Source: Hyphomicrobium zavarzinii ATCC 27496 (GTDB taxonomy: Bacteria; Pseudomonadota; Alphaproteobacteria; Rhizobiales; Hyphomicrobiaceae). Taken from it: 64,000 nucleotides of DNA. Every line of letters begins with the position of its first letter. Within the stretch, counting starts at the first letter, position 1. The position numbers and the translations under genes were made by a program. The notes under the pieces were generated by a model. That model was given only the letters and a program-made list of their open reading frames with translations, was not told where the DNA came from and did not search any database. Below, one piece after another: positions 25,116 to 35,350 of the stretch. The DNA lies in assembly GCF_000383415.1 (NCBI RefSeq), contig NZ_KB911257.1, positions 472,558 to 536,557 of the forward strand, read 5' to 3'.

Positions 25116-26288
25116 TCATGAGCCCGCGAAATAGCGCGCGAGGAAGCGCTCGTAGATGGCGGTGAGCGTCACGAGGTCGGAGACGGGCACGTGCTCGTCG
25201 ACGGCGTGGATCGTCTTATTGACGAGGCCGAACTCCACCACGGGGCAGAGGTCCTTGATGAAGCGGGCGTCAGACGTGCCGCCGCCGGTGGTGAGCGCGG
25301 GCGTGCGTCCGGTCTCCGCCTGGACCGCCGCTGAGAGCGTGTCGACGAGCACGCCGGGGCTTGTCAGGAACACGTCTCCCGTTCCGGCGAACGCGAGGTC
25401 GTAGCGGGCGTCGACTGTCGCCGCCGCTGCCGCGCACTGATCGCGCACCCACGCTTCGATGGTGGGCCGGCGCCAAGTGTCGTTGTAGCGAATGTTGAAG
25501 GTGGCGCGGGCCTCGGCCGGGATGACATTGGCGGCGCGGTTCGGCACCGAGATGACGGTTGCCTGAAGGTTCGAGGGCTCGAAGTGGCGCGTGCCGCCGT
25601 CGATCTCGGCGGACGAGAGCCGGTCGAGAATGCGAACGAGCTTGGGCAGCGGGTTCTCGGCTTTCTGCGGATAGGCGGCATGACCTTGCTTGCCGTGCAC
25701 GACGATCTCGACGGTAAGCGATCCGCGACGTCCGACCTTGATCTCGTCGCCGAGCGCTTCGGGGTTCGAGGGCTCTCCGACGATGCAGTCGCTCACCACT
25801 TCGCCGCGCTCGCGCAGCCACTCCAGCACCTTCATGGTGCCGTTGATGGAAGGGCCTTCCTCGTCGCCGGTGATGAGGAAGGAGATCGAGCCGCCGATCT
25901 TTCCGCCGCTGGCCGCGAGGTGCCGCAACGCGGCGGCGGCGAAGCAGGCGACACCGCCCTTCATGTCCACCGTGCCGCGCCCGTAGAGGATCCCGTCCTT
26001 GATCTCGCCCGCGAACGGCGGAACGCTCCAGGCTTCGAGATTGCCCGGCGGGACGACGTCGGTGTGGCCCGCGAAGCAGATGTGGGGCTCGGCGGTTCCG
26101 AAACGCGCGTAGAGGTTTTCGACGTCCGGCGTGCCGGGCTCGCTGAAGGTCATGCGGTGGCAAGTGAAGCCCGCAGGGCGCAGCACGCTTTCGAGCAGGG
26201 TGAGGGCGCCGCCTTCGGCGGGCGTGACGCTCTCGCAGCGGACGAGCGCCTGCGTCAGCGCGATCGGATCTCTGGGATCGAGGCTCAT
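25116..26288 (-). CDS. dapE: Succinyl-diaminopimelate desuccinylase
   Basis: A 390-residue M20 metallopeptidase-fold enzyme that releases succinate from N-succinyl-LL-diaminopimelate on the way to lysine and meso-DAP. Metal motifs include ICFAGHTDVVPPG, YGRGTVDMKGGVA, TGDEEGPS and GEPSNPEALGD, with a C-terminal HAVDEHVP His. ATG at 26288 (MSLDPRDPIALTQALVRC) overlaps the stop codon of the upstream membrane protein in an ATGA, so the two are translationally coupled. dapD lies just upstream in the same direction, giving a small dap operon. Confidence 0.94.
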   Translation of the reverse strand: MSLDPRDPIALTQALVRCESVTPAEGGALTLLESVLRPAGFTCHRMTFSEPGTPDVENLYARFGTAEPHICFAGHTDVVPPGNLEAWSVPPFAGEIKDGILYGRGTVDMKGGVACFAAAALRHLAASGGKIGGSISFLITGDEEGPSINGTMKVLEWLRERGEVVSDCIVGEPSNPEALGDEIKVGRRGSLTVEIVVHGKQGHAAYPQKAENPLPKLVRILDRLSSAEIDGGTRHFEPSNLQATVISVPNRAANVIPAEARATFNIRYNDTWRRPTIEAWVRDQCAAAAATVDARYDLAFAGTGDVFLTSPGVLVDTLSAAVQAETGRTPALTTGGGTSDARFIKDLCPVVEFGLVNKTIHAVDEHVPVSDLVTLTAIYERFLARYFAGS

Positions 26289-27022
26289 GTCGGGCTCGGC
26301 TTCTGTGTGCGCGCGGGCGGATGAGGAGCGTGGTCGCCGGGCAGCGTTTCTATGATCGTGATCTTCTGCCAGATCTTGTTCGACAGGTCCGAGGTCAGAA
26401 GCTCGATGTCGCCCACGGTCTCGACCACGACCGGGTCGCTGAGCTTCTCCGCGTAGAGGGCGGCGCATTTCGCGGTGAGCGACAGCATTTCGGAGCAGTA
26501 GTCGAGGTAGCGGATCAGCTCAAATGGCGTCATGGGCCGGTCCGGCGAGCTCGCCGTGCGGAGGTGGCCGAGCATGCTCGGGTCCTTCGTCAACTGGTGC
26601 ATGTCGATGACGTGGATGATCGACCGCAGCTCGTGCAGCGCCTTAAGCGCGCGGTCGCGTTTCCACCGCGTTTCGAGGGAAGCGAGAAAATAGGCCGCGC
26701 CGCCGAGCACGATGACGAGGTTCACGCCCGCATCGACGCCCTGCATCATTTCCGAGAGGTCATCGGAGGTCTTGAGCGCAGAAGCCTCGATGGCGAAGAG
26801 TGCGGCGAGGGCGAGCACAATTGCGAGCAGCGCGAGCAGCGAAAGGCGGAGCCCCCAGATCGGCTGCGAGACGGCGACGATCCGTTCCGAGGTCTGCTGG
26901 GCCAGGCCCACGACCTCGCTACAGACGCGGCTGAGGCCCGAGCCCGGGAAGCGCTGCTCGATACGCTTCTGGAGCGTGAGGAGCGTATCGATGATCTTGG
27001 TGGAATCGAGAGAGCGGTACAT
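26285..27022 (-). CDS. Hypothetical membrane protein between dapD and dapE
   Basis: A 245-residue protein I cannot name. Residues 1-50 look helical. Two membrane segments follow (about 57-80, LRLSLLALLAIVLALAALFA, and about 97-116, GVNLVIVLGGAAYFLASLET), and then a soluble, helical C-terminal half with HELRSIIHVIDMHQLTKDPS. It overlaps dapE by 4 bp and lies about 75 bp from dapD, so it is probably co-expressed with the DAP genes. Nothing in the sequence suggests an enzymatic role. Confidence 0.75.
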   Translation of the reverse strand: MYRSLDSTKIIDTLLTLQKRIEQRFPGSGLSRVCSEVVGLAQQTSERIVAVSQPIWGLRLSLLALLAIVLALAALFAIEASALKTSDDLSEMMQGVDAGVNLVIVLGGAAYFLASLETRWKRDRALKALHELRSIIHVIDMHQLTKDPSMLGHLRTASSPDRPMTPFELIRYLDYCSEMLSLTAKCAALYAEKLSDPVVVETVGDIELLTSDLSNKIWQKITIIETLPGDHAPHPPARTQKPSPT

Positions 27023-27097
27023 CGGCCGGACGGCGTTTCGAAAGGTGTTTCCTACCTAGCACAGGCCGCCGGCCGTGTATCCCGAGCCGTGACCGGC

Positions 27098-27934
27098 TCA
27101 GTCGCGCAGCAGCTCGTTGATGGAGGTCTTCGAGCGGGTTTTCTCATCCACGCGCTTGACGATGACGGCGCAGTAGAGGTTCGGGCCGGGCTCGCCGGAG
27201 GGGAGCGGCTTGCCGGGCATCGCGCCGGACACGACCACAGAGTAAGGCGGGACGCGGCCGAAGAACTTCTCGCCCGTCGCGCGGTCGATGATGGTGGTGG
27301 AGGCGCCGAGGTAGACGCCCATGGAGAGCACCGAGCCCTCGCCCACGATGACGCCTTCAGCAACCTCGGCACGCGCGCCGATGAAGCAGTTGTCCTCGAT
27401 GATCACGGGGCCGGCCTGGAGCGGCTCCAGCACGCCGCCGATGCCGGCGCCGCCCGAGATGTGGCAGTTCTTGCCGATCTGGGCACACGAGCCCACGGTC
27501 GCCCAGGTGTCCACCATGGTGCCGCTGTCGACGTAGGCACCGAGGTTGACGAAGGAGGGGAGCAGCACGACGCCGGGAGCGATGTAGGCCGAGCGGCGCA
27601 CGAAGGCGCCGGGCAGGACGCGGAAGCCGCCCTTCTTGAAGTCCTCTTCGGTCCAGCCCTGGAACTTCGGGGCCACCTTGTCCCAGTAGGAGGAGCCTGC
27701 GGGGCCGCCGGCGATGAGGCCCATGTCGTTCAGGCGGAAGGACAGGAGAACCGCCTTCTTGAGCCACTGGTTGACGACCCATTCGCCGCCCTTCTTCTCG
27801 GCGACGCGGGCCTCGCCCTTGTCGAGCAGCGCGAGCGCGGATTCGACGGCATCGCGCACGGCGCCCTTGGTTGCGGAGTTCACGCTATCGCGCGTCTCCC
27901 AGGCCGTCTCGATCGTCTTCTGAAGGTCGCTCAT
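27098..27934 (-). CDS. dapD: Tetrahydrodipicolinate N-succinyltransferase
   Basis: A 278-residue left-handed beta-helix succinyltransferase that acts two steps before DapE in lysine/DAP synthesis. The hexapeptide region ([39 protein letters not shown]) is intact, and the length is close to E. coli DapD (274). ATG at 27934 (MSDLQKTIE) is chosen, while an in-frame ATG at 27976 would add 14 residues. It heads the dapD, membrane-protein, dapE set. Confidence 0.94.
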   Translation of the reverse strand: MSDLQKTIETAWETRDSVNSATKGAVRDAVESALALLDKGEARVAEKKGGEWVVNQWLKKAVLLSFRLNDMGLIAGGPAGSSYWDKVAPKFQGWTEEDFKKGGFRVLPGAFVRRSAYIAPGVVLLPSFVNLGAYVDSGTMVDTWATVGSCAQIGKNCHISGGAGIGGVLEPLQAGPVIIEDNCFIGARAEVAEGVIVGEGSVLSMGVYLGASTTIIDRATGEKFFGRVPPYSVVVSGAMPGKPLPSGEPGPNLYCAVIVKRVDEKTRSKTSINELLRD

Positions 27935-28088
27935 GCTCGTCTCTGCCCCATTCTTAATCGTCTTGGGGGCGTTCATGCGGGCTCTGCCGGGGTCTGTCAA
28001 TGCTGGAGGAATTTCGGGTTTTTCCCGAGCGGACAGTGTCTCGGCAAACTCGGCGTTAACGCCATTGCTCTATTTTTAGGGAACGGCT

Positions 28089-28655
28089 GTGCTCGCAGGC
28101 TCAGGACACGCGGCGCGCCGGGCACCTGTGTCGGATTTTGTAATGCGTAGGCGGGAGGTTCGCGTGCTTGGAACCCAAGAGCTCGGTGCGAGAGGCCCGG
28201 GCGGCGTTGTGACGGCAGGTCCGTGGATCGCACGGGACAGCTACATTGCCGAGACGGCGGTCATCATCGACAGGCTGACGGCGAAGATCGAGCGGCTCGA
28301 GCGGCGCGAAGAAGCGCTGAACGCCAAGGTGGCGGAGCTGGTGGAGCATACCCAGCAGGCTGGCCGGTTCCAGGCGCTCGCAGAAAGCCTCAGAAATTCA
28401 AGAGATTATAAGCTGGATGAGACGATCCGGCTGGCCAAGGAGCTGCGCGGGAGGATCGAGGCCATCGAAGGTCCGCGCGCCGACTACCACGGTCTCACCT
28501 ACAAGACGCTGGCGGCCATCGACCGCAAGCTCTCCGAGTTGTCGGCTCCGAAGTCCCGCAAGATTTCCTTCGCTGGGTGGCCTCGCTTCACCGGGGTGAT
28601 GGCGACTGTTTGCGTCATCGGGGCTCTGGCATCGATGACGCTGCGTCTCGTCTAA
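28089..28655 (+). CDS. Hypothetical coiled-coil protein with C-terminal membrane anchor
   Basis: A 188-residue unrecognised protein. Residues about 50-150 are heptad-rich (IDRLTAKIERLERREEALNA, VAELVEHTQQAGRFQALAES, IRLAKELRGRIEAIEG) and predict a coiled coil. The last 25 residues (FTGVMATVCVIGALASMTLR) form a single membrane helix, which suggests a tail-anchored protein. The GTG at 28089 has AGGGA about seven bases upstream. An in-frame ATG at 28143 has no good ribosome site. It is divergent from dapD and convergent with tlpA. Confidence 0.65.
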   Translation: MLAGSGHAARRAPVSDFVMRRREVRVLGTQELGARGPGGVVTAGPWIARDSYIAETAVIIDRLTAKIERLERREEALNAKVAELVEHTQQAGRFQALAESLRNSRDYKLDETIRLAKELRGRIEAIEGPRADYHGLTYKTLAAIDRKLSELSAPKSRKISFAGWPRFTGVMATVCVIGALASMTLRLV

Positions 28656-28658
28656 GGC

Positions 28659-29303
28659 CTAGCGCAAGGCGGATTCGACCAGTCGTTTGGCGTCGGCCGA
28701 ATCCCATTCGGCCGGGCCCGGGAGGCGGCCGATCTCGCGCCCTTCCGGATCGATCAGGATGGTCGTCGGCATGCCGATCGCTTTTAGTGCCGATCCGCTA
28801 CGCGTCGTCGTATCTATATAGAGCTTCAGAGACTTAACCCCTGTCTCGTCGAGAAATTTCTTGACGGACTGCACGCCGGTGCGGTCCACGGCGAGTGCAA
28901 CCACCTCGAAGGTGCCGGAGCCCAAGGCGGTCTGAAGGCGGTCGAGGGAGGGCATTTCCTCGCGGCACGGCGCACACCACGTCGCCCAGAGGTTCAGGAG
29001 AACCGTCTTTCCACGGAAGTCCTTGAGGGTCTTGGGGTTGCCGTCGCCGTCCGTGAAGCTCACGTCCGCCAGCGGCTCGAGCGTCTTCTTGAAGACGAAG
29101 GCGGGCATCCCGGCAGCGCGCTTCTGCACATCGGTCGCGGCCTTTTCTCCCGATTGCTCCTCGTAATCGCCCAAGCCGATGTTGTCAGGCCGGCCAAGCG
29201 TGCCGTATACCGCCGCAAAGCCGACAAGAGCCGCAACTGCGGCCATGGCCACCACTGCTGCGTAGCTTTTTTGAGGTGCGCGGGAGGTGGTGCCGTTGTT
29301 CAT
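28659..29303 (-). CDS. tlpA: TlpA-like membrane-anchored thioredoxin
   Basis: A 214-residue periplasmic thiol-disulfide oxidoreductase. Residues 14-35 are a signal anchor (YAAVVAMAAVAALVGFAAVY). The thioredoxin domain starts near 85, with the active site WCAPC (Cys110 and Cys113) in LLNLWATWCAPCREEMPSLD, and a cis-Pro in IGMPTTILID. TlpA-type proteins keep cytochrome c or CuA-site cysteines reduced. ATG at 29303 is chosen for its GGAAG. An upstream ATG at 29330 is possible. It is divergent from argH with 41 bp between starts. Confidence 0.88.
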   Translation of the reverse strand: MNNGTTSRAPQKSYAAVVAMAAVAALVGFAAVYGTLGRPDNIGLGDYEEQSGEKAATDVQKRAAGMPAFVFKKTLEPLADVSFTDGDGNPKTLKDFRGKTVLLNLWATWCAPCREEMPSLDRLQTALGSGTFEVVALAVDRTGVQSVKKFLDETGVKSLKLYIDTTTRSGSALKAIGMPTTILIDPEGREIGRLPGPAEWDSADAKRLVESALR

Positions 29304-29344
29304 GATTGCTTCCATCGAAGTGGGTCTCACGGAGGGCCCGTTCC

Positions 29345-30754
29345 GTGACAGATAAAAACGCCAACAAGATGTGGGGCGGCCGCTTCGCTGCCTCGCCTGC
29401 CGAGATCATGGAGGAGATAAATGCCTCCATCTCCTTCGACAAGGTTTTGGCGCCGCAGGATATCCGCGGCTCGAAGGCGCACGCGGCGATGCTAGGCGAA
29501 ACCGGCATCATCACCAAGAGCGATGCGCGCGAGATCCTGCGCGGGCTCGATCAGGTGGCGGCTGAGATCGAAGGTGGCACGTTCAAGTTCTCGCGCTCGC
29601 TCGAGGACGTTCATATGAACGTGGAGAGCCGGCTGAAGGAACTGATTGGTGCGCCCGCCGGGCGGTTGCACACGGCGCGCTCGCGCAACGACCAGGTGGC
29701 GACCGACTTCCGTCTGTTCATCCGGGATTCTGCCGACGCAATCATACGGGCCATCGCCGATCTCCAGCTCGTGCTGGTGAAGAAGGCGGAAGCGCACGCG
29801 GCAACCGTGATGCCGGGGTTCACGCATCTCCAGCCCGCGCAGCCGGTGACGTTCGGCCATCATCTGCTCGCCTATGTCGAAATGCTCGGGCGCGACCGCA
29901 GCCGGTTCGTGGATGCGCGGCGGCGGCTCAACGAGTGCCCGCTCGGGTCGGCGGCGCTCGCCGGCACGTCGTTCCCGATCGATCGGGCCAAGACAGCCGA
30001 GGAGCTGGGCTTCGACCGGCCGATGGCGAACTCGCTCGATGGCGTGTCGGACCGGGATTTCGCGCTCGAAGTTCTCGCGGCGTCCTCGATCGCGGCGGTT
30101 CATCTCTCGCGGCTCGCCGAGGAGATCGTGATTTGGATGACCCCGCAGTTCGGGTTCATCAAGCTGTCGGATCGCTTCACGACCGGGTCCTCCATCATGC
30201 CGCAGAAGCGCAATCCGGACGCGGCGGAGCTGGTACGCGCCAAGGTGGGACGCATCTCGGGGGCGTTCTACAGCCTGCTGACGGTGATGAAGGGACTTCC
30301 GCTGGCGTATTCCAAGGACATGCAGGAGGACAAGGAGGCGACGTTCGACGCCATCGCCTCGCTGCGTCTCGCCCTTCTGGCCATGACCGGCATGGTGGGA
30401 GACCTGGAGCCTGTCGAGGAGACCATGCGCGCGGCGGCCGGGCGCGGCTACTCCACGGCCACCGATCTCGCCGACTGGCTGGTGCGGGAGCTCAAGATGC
30501 CGTTCCGCGATGCCCATCACGTCACGGGGGCCATCGTGAAGGCTGCCGAGGACAAGGGGCTCGAGCTCGAAAACGTGCCGCTGGCCGTGATGCAGGCCAT
30601 CGAGCCGCGGATATCGAACGGCGTTTACTCTGTTCTTTCCGTGGAGAATTCCGTAAAGTCCCGCAAGAGCTATGGGGGAACTTCGCCACAGAACGTCGCG
30701 AAAATGGCGCGAGCCTGGGCGCGGCGCTTGGAAAAGGACGGCGGGGGGCGCTAA
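29345..30754 (+). CDS. argH: Argininosuccinate lyase
   Basis: A 469-residue fumarase/aspartase-superfamily enzyme that splits argininosuccinate to arginine and fumarate. KMWGGRF opens the protein, [15 protein letters not shown] and the mobile signature loop [12 protein letters not shown] (about residues 281-292) are intact. The start is a GTG at 29345 behind GGAGGG, which gives the usual short N-terminus ([12 protein letters not shown]). A longer TTG start at 29306 would overlap the divergent tlpA start. The order argH, small lipoprotein, lysA is conserved in Rhizobiales. Confidence 0.95.
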   Translation: MTDKNANKMWGGRFAASPAEIMEEINASISFDKVLAPQDIRGSKAHAAMLGETGIITKSDAREILRGLDQVAAEIEGGTFKFSRSLEDVHMNVESRLKELIGAPAGRLHTARSRNDQVATDFRLFIRDSADAIIRAIADLQLVLVKKAEAHAATVMPGFTHLQPAQPVTFGHHLLAYVEMLGRDRSRFVDARRRLNECPLGSAALAGTSFPIDRAKTAEELGFDRPMANSLDGVSDRDFALEVLAASSIAAVHLSRLAEEIVIWMTPQFGFIKLSDRFTTGSSIMPQKRNPDAAELVRAKVGRISGAFYSLLTVMKGLPLAYSKDMQEDKEATFDAIASLRLALLAMTGMVGDLEPVEETMRAAAGRGYSTATDLADWLVRELKMPFRDAHHVTGAIVKAAEDKGLELENVPLAVMQAIEPRISNGVYSVLSVENSVKSRKSYGGTSPQNVAKMARAWARRLEKDGGGR

Positions 30755-30817
30755 ACTCCGCCCCAGTTCCGTTTTAGGGTTTCCAGAATTCCGGCGGGCT
30801 TCGAGGGCTTGATCGAG

Positions 30818-31018
30818 ATGACGAGTTGGTTTCGCGCACTTCTGACCGTGTCCGCACTGGCGCTCGCGCTCGGTGGGTGCGGTGTGCGCGGATCCCTGGA
30901 AACGCCGGCGGAAGCCAAAGCCGACGCTACCGCCGAGGCCCAATCGGGCCAGGGCAAGCCCGAAGGCGCGGCTCCCAAGCCCCACAAGGGCTTCATCCTC
31001 GACGGCCTCCTGCGCTAA
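30818..31018 (+). CDS. lptM: Small LptM-like lipoprotein
   Basis: A 66-residue lipoprotein precursor. The signal segment FRALLTVSALALALGGCG ends in a lipobox (LGGC) and is followed by GVRGSLETP, the short conserved patch of LptM/YifL (GCGLKGPLYFP in many species). LptM helps LptD reach its mature disulfide state in E. coli. ATG at 30818 has GAGGG ten bases upstream. A TTG at 30809 is unlikely. It is wedged between argH and lysA, the usual position in this group. Confidence 0.82.
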   Translation: MTSWFRALLTVSALALALGGCGVRGSLETPAEAKADATAEAQSGQGKPEGAAPKPHKGFILDGLLR

Positions 31019-31110
31019 GCCGCTTCCCGGTCTTTCCGTTTCCGCTTTTCCGGGAACCCCGGCTCCCGCTATAGGTGCGGTCACAAATCGATCGGACCGC
31101 TTCCACTCCC

Positions 31111-32379
31111 ATGCATCATTTCAGCTACAAAGGCGGCGTGCTTCACGCCGAGGACGTCAGCCTCGCCCGGCTCGCATCGGAGGTCGGGACGCCGTTCTAC
31201 TGCTATTCGACCGCCACGCTCGAGCGGCACTATCGTGTGCTGGATCAAGCCTTTGCAGGCCAGGACGCGGTGATCTGCTTCGCCGTGAAGGCGAACTCCA
31301 ACCAGGCGGTGCTCGCTACGATGGCGCGTCTGGGCGCGGGGATGGATGTCGTCTCGGAAGGCGAGCTGAGGCGCGCGCGGGCTGCGGGCGTTCCGGCCGA
31401 CAAGATCATCTTCGCGGGCGTCGGCAAGACCCGGGATGAAATGGCCTACGCGCTTCGCGAGGGCATTTTCAGCTTCAACGTGGAGAGCGAGCCCGAACTC
31501 GAGGCGCTGTCGGAGGTGGCGGCGGGCCTCGGTGTCAAGGCGCGGGTGGCGATCCGGGTCAATCCGGACGTGGACGCGAAAACCCATGCCAAGATCTCGA
31601 CCGGCAAGTCCGAGAACAAGTTCGGCATCCCCTATCTCAAGGCTGTGGCGCTCTATGCGGAAGCGCGGCGGCTGCCTGCGCTCGCCGTGCAGGGAATTCA
31701 TATGCACATCGGCAGCCAGATCACCGATCTCGCGCCGTTCCGCGATGCCTTCAGGCTGATGCGCGACCTCACGCTGGAGCTCAGGCGCGAGGGGCACGAC
31801 ATTCATCATCTCGATATCGGCGGCGGCCTGGGCGTTCCCTACCGCGGCTCGAACGAGGTGCCGCCGCATCCGGACGAGTACGCCGCGCTGGTCAAGGCTT
31901 CGCTCGGTGATCTCGGTGCGAAGATCTACCTCGAGCCCGGCCGCATGATCGTCGGCAATGCAGGGGTTCTCGTTGCGCGCGTGACCTACGTGAAAGAGGG
32001 AGCGAACAAGCGCTTCACCATCGTTGACGGCGCGATGAACGACCTGATCCGCCCCACTCTGTACGAGGCCTTTCACGAGGTGTGGCCGGTTGCGGAGGCG
32101 CGTGCGTCCGAGCCGTCCGTGCTGCAGGACATCGTGGGGCCGGTGTGCGAGACGGGCGACTATCTGGCGATCGACCGAACTCTGCCGCCGTTCGAGCCCA
32201 ACGATCTCCTGGCGGTGATGACCGCGGGCGCCTACGGGGCGGTGATGTCGTCGACCTACAATACGCGCCTCCTCGTGCCGGAGGTGCTCGTCAACGGCGA
32301 GACCTATGCCGTGGTGCGGCCCCGTCCGTCCTACGATGAGCTGATCGGCCTCGACCGGCTGCCGCCCTGGCTGGCGTAA
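31111..32379 (+). CDS. lysA: Diaminopimelate decarboxylase
   Basis: A 422-residue fold-type III PLP enzyme that converts meso-DAP to lysine. The PLP lysine is Lys60 (CFAVKANSN). HIGSQITDLAPF, LDIGGGLGVPY, EPGRMIVGNAG and the active-site Cys in VCETGDYLA are all present. ATG at 31111 starts MHHFSYKGG. It follows argH and lptM on the same strand, and together with dapD and dapE it covers much of the late lysine route. Confidence 0.95.
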   Translation: MHHFSYKGGVLHAEDVSLARLASEVGTPFYCYSTATLERHYRVLDQAFAGQDAVICFAVKANSNQAVLATMARLGAGMDVVSEGELRRARAAGVPADKIIFAGVGKTRDEMAYALREGIFSFNVESEPELEALSEVAAGLGVKARVAIRVNPDVDAKTHAKISTGKSENKFGIPYLKAVALYAEARRLPALAVQGIHMHIGSQITDLAPFRDAFRLMRDLTLELRREGHDIHHLDIGGGLGVPYRGSNEVPPHPDEYAALVKASLGDLGAKIYLEPGRMIVGNAGVLVARVTYVKEGANKRFTIVDGAMNDLIRPTLYEAFHEVWPVAEARASEPSVLQDIVGPVCETGDYLAIDRTLPPFEPNDLLAVMTAGAYGAVMSSTYNTRLLVPEVLVNGETYAVVRPRPSYDELIGLDRLPPWLA

Positions 32380-32539
32380 GGCCGGATCTTGGCTGCGGGT
32401 ATGGCAGGCGGGGCAGCTTGTCCGTTGTCGCGGCTCGGTGCTCACGGCGTTCATTGGCCCCCTGCAATCCAAGGACGGGGCCTCGAACGTTAGCGCTTTT
32501 TAATGAAGGCGCCCTGGGGGCCGTGCTAGGTTTCGGGCC

Positions 32540-35254
32540 ATGGAGATGGACCAGAGTTCCCGAACATCCGATCGCGTGTTCGAGCGTAAGATCTGGCGTG
32601 CCCGCGTCGTGGGCGCGTTCGAGCAGCTCTGGCTCAAGCTTTGGCTCGTGCTCGCCGTCGTCGCGGTCTTTCTGCTGGTGTCCTACGCGGGCCTCTGGGC
32701 CTATCTGCCGCCTGTCGTTCACGCGGGCCTGCTCGGCGCGTTCGGCGTGGCACTGCTCGTGGCGCTGGCATCGCTCGCGCGGGTGACGTGGCCGACGCGC
32801 GACGACGCGATAAGGCGGATCGAGCGCGCGTCCGGCGTGCCGCACAGGCCGGCGACCTCCTATGAAGATACACTCAGCGCGCCGTCGTCCGACCCGGCGA
32901 CGCTTGCCATCTGGCAGGCGCATCGCGCGCGCATGGCGGCGATGCTTGCCAAGCTCAAGCCCGGCAAGCCCCATCCGAGAACAGACCGGTTCGATCCCTT
33001 CGCCGTCCGCGCCGCTTTGGTGCTCGGCGTCGCCGGGCTAACCGGGCTCATGGGACCGACTGCGTTCGAGCGGGTGCGGGCGGCGTTCACGTTCGGCGCC
33101 GCGTCCGCGCATACGGAAGCGCGCCTCGATGCATGGCTCACGCCGCCGTCATACACCGGCCGTGCTCCCGTCATGCTGGCGGACGGAGCCGGGGGCGCGA
33201 AGGCGCAGCCGGCGGCTGCCGAGGGAGATGCGCGGCCTGCGGTGCACGAGGTTCCCATAAAGAGCCTTCTGATCGTTCGTGCCGGTGGCATGGGTGATGC
33301 TCCGCTGTCCATTGAAGTCGTGCCGACGGTGGCCGAGGGCGAGAAGCCCTTGGTCGAGCGCGTGGAAGCGAAGTCGGAGCAGGATACGGGCGATCTCAAG
33401 GAGGTGCGCTTCGAGATGAAGCGTTCCGCCACCGTTCGCGCGCTTGCCGGACGCAGCGAGCTAGCATCGTGGCAGATCTCGGTCACGCCCGATGCTTTGC
33501 CAAAGATCTCGCTGTCGCGTCCGCCGGAGCTGACGCCGCGCGGCTCGCTCAAGCTCACCTACAAGGTGGAAGACGACTACGGCGTGGCGTCGGCCGGCGT
33601 GCAGCTCAAGAAGCTCGCCGATCCGCCGCGCGATCCGAAGCGGGCCTGGGCGCAGCCGGAAGCGCCGCGCGGGCCGCGTCCACCGCTCATGCGTCCGCCG
33701 AAGCTCGAACTGCGTCTGCCGAAAGCGAACGCGACGTCAGCGGAAGCGCACACCTATTTCGAGATGGCGTCGCACCCCTGGGCAGGACGCAAGGTGATCA
33801 TGACGCTCGAAGCCAAGGACGTGGCGGGGCAGGTGGGCAAGAGCCCGGGCTTCGAGATGATCCTTCCGGAGCGCCACTTCACCAAGCCGCTCGCGCGCGC
33901 CATCGTCGAGCAGCGCAAGAAGCTGCTGGAGGATAGCCGCTATCGTCCGGTGGTGCTGACCGCGCTCGATGCGCTGACGCTCGAGCCCGATGGCTTCATC
34001 GACGACACCAAGGTCTATCTCGGTCTCAGGACGGTATTCCACCGCCTCAAGAACGATCGCTCGCGCGCCGGCCTTTCGAGCGTGATCGATCAGCTCTGGC
34101 AGATCGCGCTCCGTATCGAGGACGGCAACCTGTCGGATGCGGAGCGTGCGCTCAAGGACGCGCAGGACAAGCTGGCCAAGGCTCTGGAGAACGGCGCATC
34201 GGAGGAAGAGATCAAGCAGCTCATGCAGGAGCTGCGGCAGGCGCTCAACGATTTCATGAACCAGCTTGCGCAGCAGAACGAGGGCGGGCAGCAGCAGGAA
34301 GGGCAGAACCAGGATCAGCAGACGCTCGCCCAGCAGGATCTCGAGCGGATGATGCGCAATCTCGAGGAGATGGCAAAGAGCGGCTCGCGCGAGCAGGCGC
34401 AGCAGCTTCTCTCGGAGATGCAGGATCTCATGGAACGTCTGCAATCGGGCCGGCAGGACCAGGCCCAGGCGCAGAAGAACCAAGAGATGATGAAAATGAT
34501 GGAAGAGCTGGGCGACATGGTCGGCGACCAGCAGAAGCTGATGGATGACACCTTCGGCGAGCGCCGCGAGGAAGACGGCAACCAGGAGGGCGGACGCAAC
34601 GGCCAGCAGCAACCGCCTCCCGGCATGAAGGGCATGGGCCAGGAGGGCCGCGAAGGCGGAGCCGGGGCGCCGCCGGGCATGGCGGGTGAGCCGCAGCGCG
34701 GCCGCGGTCAGCGCGGTGGCGAGCAGCCGGGCGGACAAGCGCAGCAGGGTCAGGGCAACCAGCTCGGGCAGGGCAATCCGCGCCAGGGCGGCCTCTCCGA
34801 TCTGACGCAGCGGCAGCGCGAGCTGAGGGATCGCCTCGGTCAGTTGCAGCGGGATATGCGTGGGAAGGGCGCCGGGTCGAGCCAGCAGCTCAAGGACGCA
34901 GAGCGTGCGATGGAAAGCGCGGAGGATGCTCTCCAGCGCGGCGATCTCGACGAGGCGACCGAGCAGCAGTCACGCGCGCTCGATCAGATGCGCCAGGGTG
35001 CGCAGTCGATGGCGCAGGAGATGATGCGCAACATGCCTCAGCGCTATGGCCAGTCCGGCGATACGCCGCGTGATCCGCTGGGCCGTCCGCAACGATCGCA
35101 GGGGCCGGATCTCGGCACCTCGGTGAAGGTGCCGGATCAGATCGACATCCAGCGGGCGCGTGAGATTCTCGAGGAGCTGCGCCGCCGTCTCGGCGATGCC
35201 ACGCGCGCGCCCGTGGAGCTGGATTACCTGGAGCGCCTGCTTCGCCGCTTCTGA
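32540..35254 (+). CDS. DUF4175 / TIGR02302 family membrane protein
   Basis: A 904-residue protein of a family found in alphaproteobacteria near lysA. The N-terminus has two close membrane segments (about 35-75, LVLAVVAVFLLVSYAGLWAY and VHAGLLGAFGVALLVALASL) and a third hydrophobic stretch near 155-170. The middle is a beta-rich periplasmic-type region. From about residue 540 it becomes a long Gln/Glu-rich coiled or disordered segment (QQQEGQNQDQQTLAQQDLER, then Gly/Gln-rich runs), ending in ARVPVELDYLERLLRRF-like sequence. Its function is unknown. Confidence 0.85.
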   Translation: MEMDQSSRTSDRVFERKIWRARVVGAFEQLWLKLWLVLAVVAVFLLVSYAGLWAYLPPVVHAGLLGAFGVALLVALASLARVTWPTRDDAIRRIERASGVPHRPATSYEDTLSAPSSDPATLAIWQAHRARMAAMLAKLKPGKPHPRTDRFDPFAVRAALVLGVAGLTGLMGPTAFERVRAAFTFGAASAHTEARLDAWLTPPSYTGRAPVMLADGAGGAKAQPAAAEGDARPAVHEVPIKSLLIVRAGGMGDAPLSIEVVPTVAEGEKPLVERVEAKSEQDTGDLKEVRFEMKRSATVRALAGRSELASWQISVTPDALPKISLSRPPELTPRGSLKLTYKVEDDYGVASAGVQLKKLADPPRDPKRAWAQPEAPRGPRPPLMRPPKLELRLPKANATSAEAHTYFEMASHPWAGRKVIMTLEAKDVAGQVGKSPGFEMILPERHFTKPLARAIVEQRKKLLEDSRYRPVVLTALDALTLEPDGFIDDTKVYLGLRTVFHRLKNDRSRAGLSSVIDQLWQIALRIEDGNLSDAERALKDAQDKLAKALENGASEEEIKQLMQELRQALNDFMNQLAQQNEGGQQQEGQNQDQQTLAQQDLERMMRNLEEMAKSGSREQAQQLLSEMQDLMERLQSGRQDQAQAQKNQEMMKMMEELGDMVGDQQKLMDDTFGERREEDGNQEGGRNGQQQPPPGMKGMGQEGREGGAGAPPGMAGEPQRGRGQRGGEQPGGQAQQGQGNQLGQGNPRQGGLSDLTQRQRELRDRLGQLQRDMRGKGAGSSQQLKDAERAMESAEDALQRGDLDEATEQQSRALDQMRQGAQSMAQEMMRNMPQRYGQSGDTPRDPLGRPQRSQGPDLGTSVKVPDQIDIQRAREILEELRRRLGDATRAPVELDYLERLLRRF

Positions 35255-35350
35255 CGCGGTGCGCCTCTCAAGCTCGTCTCATGATTTTCGGATGGTGTGC
35301 GGTGCGGATGCTTTCGCGCCGCCTCGCTCGCGTCCGGATAAGATCAGGCT

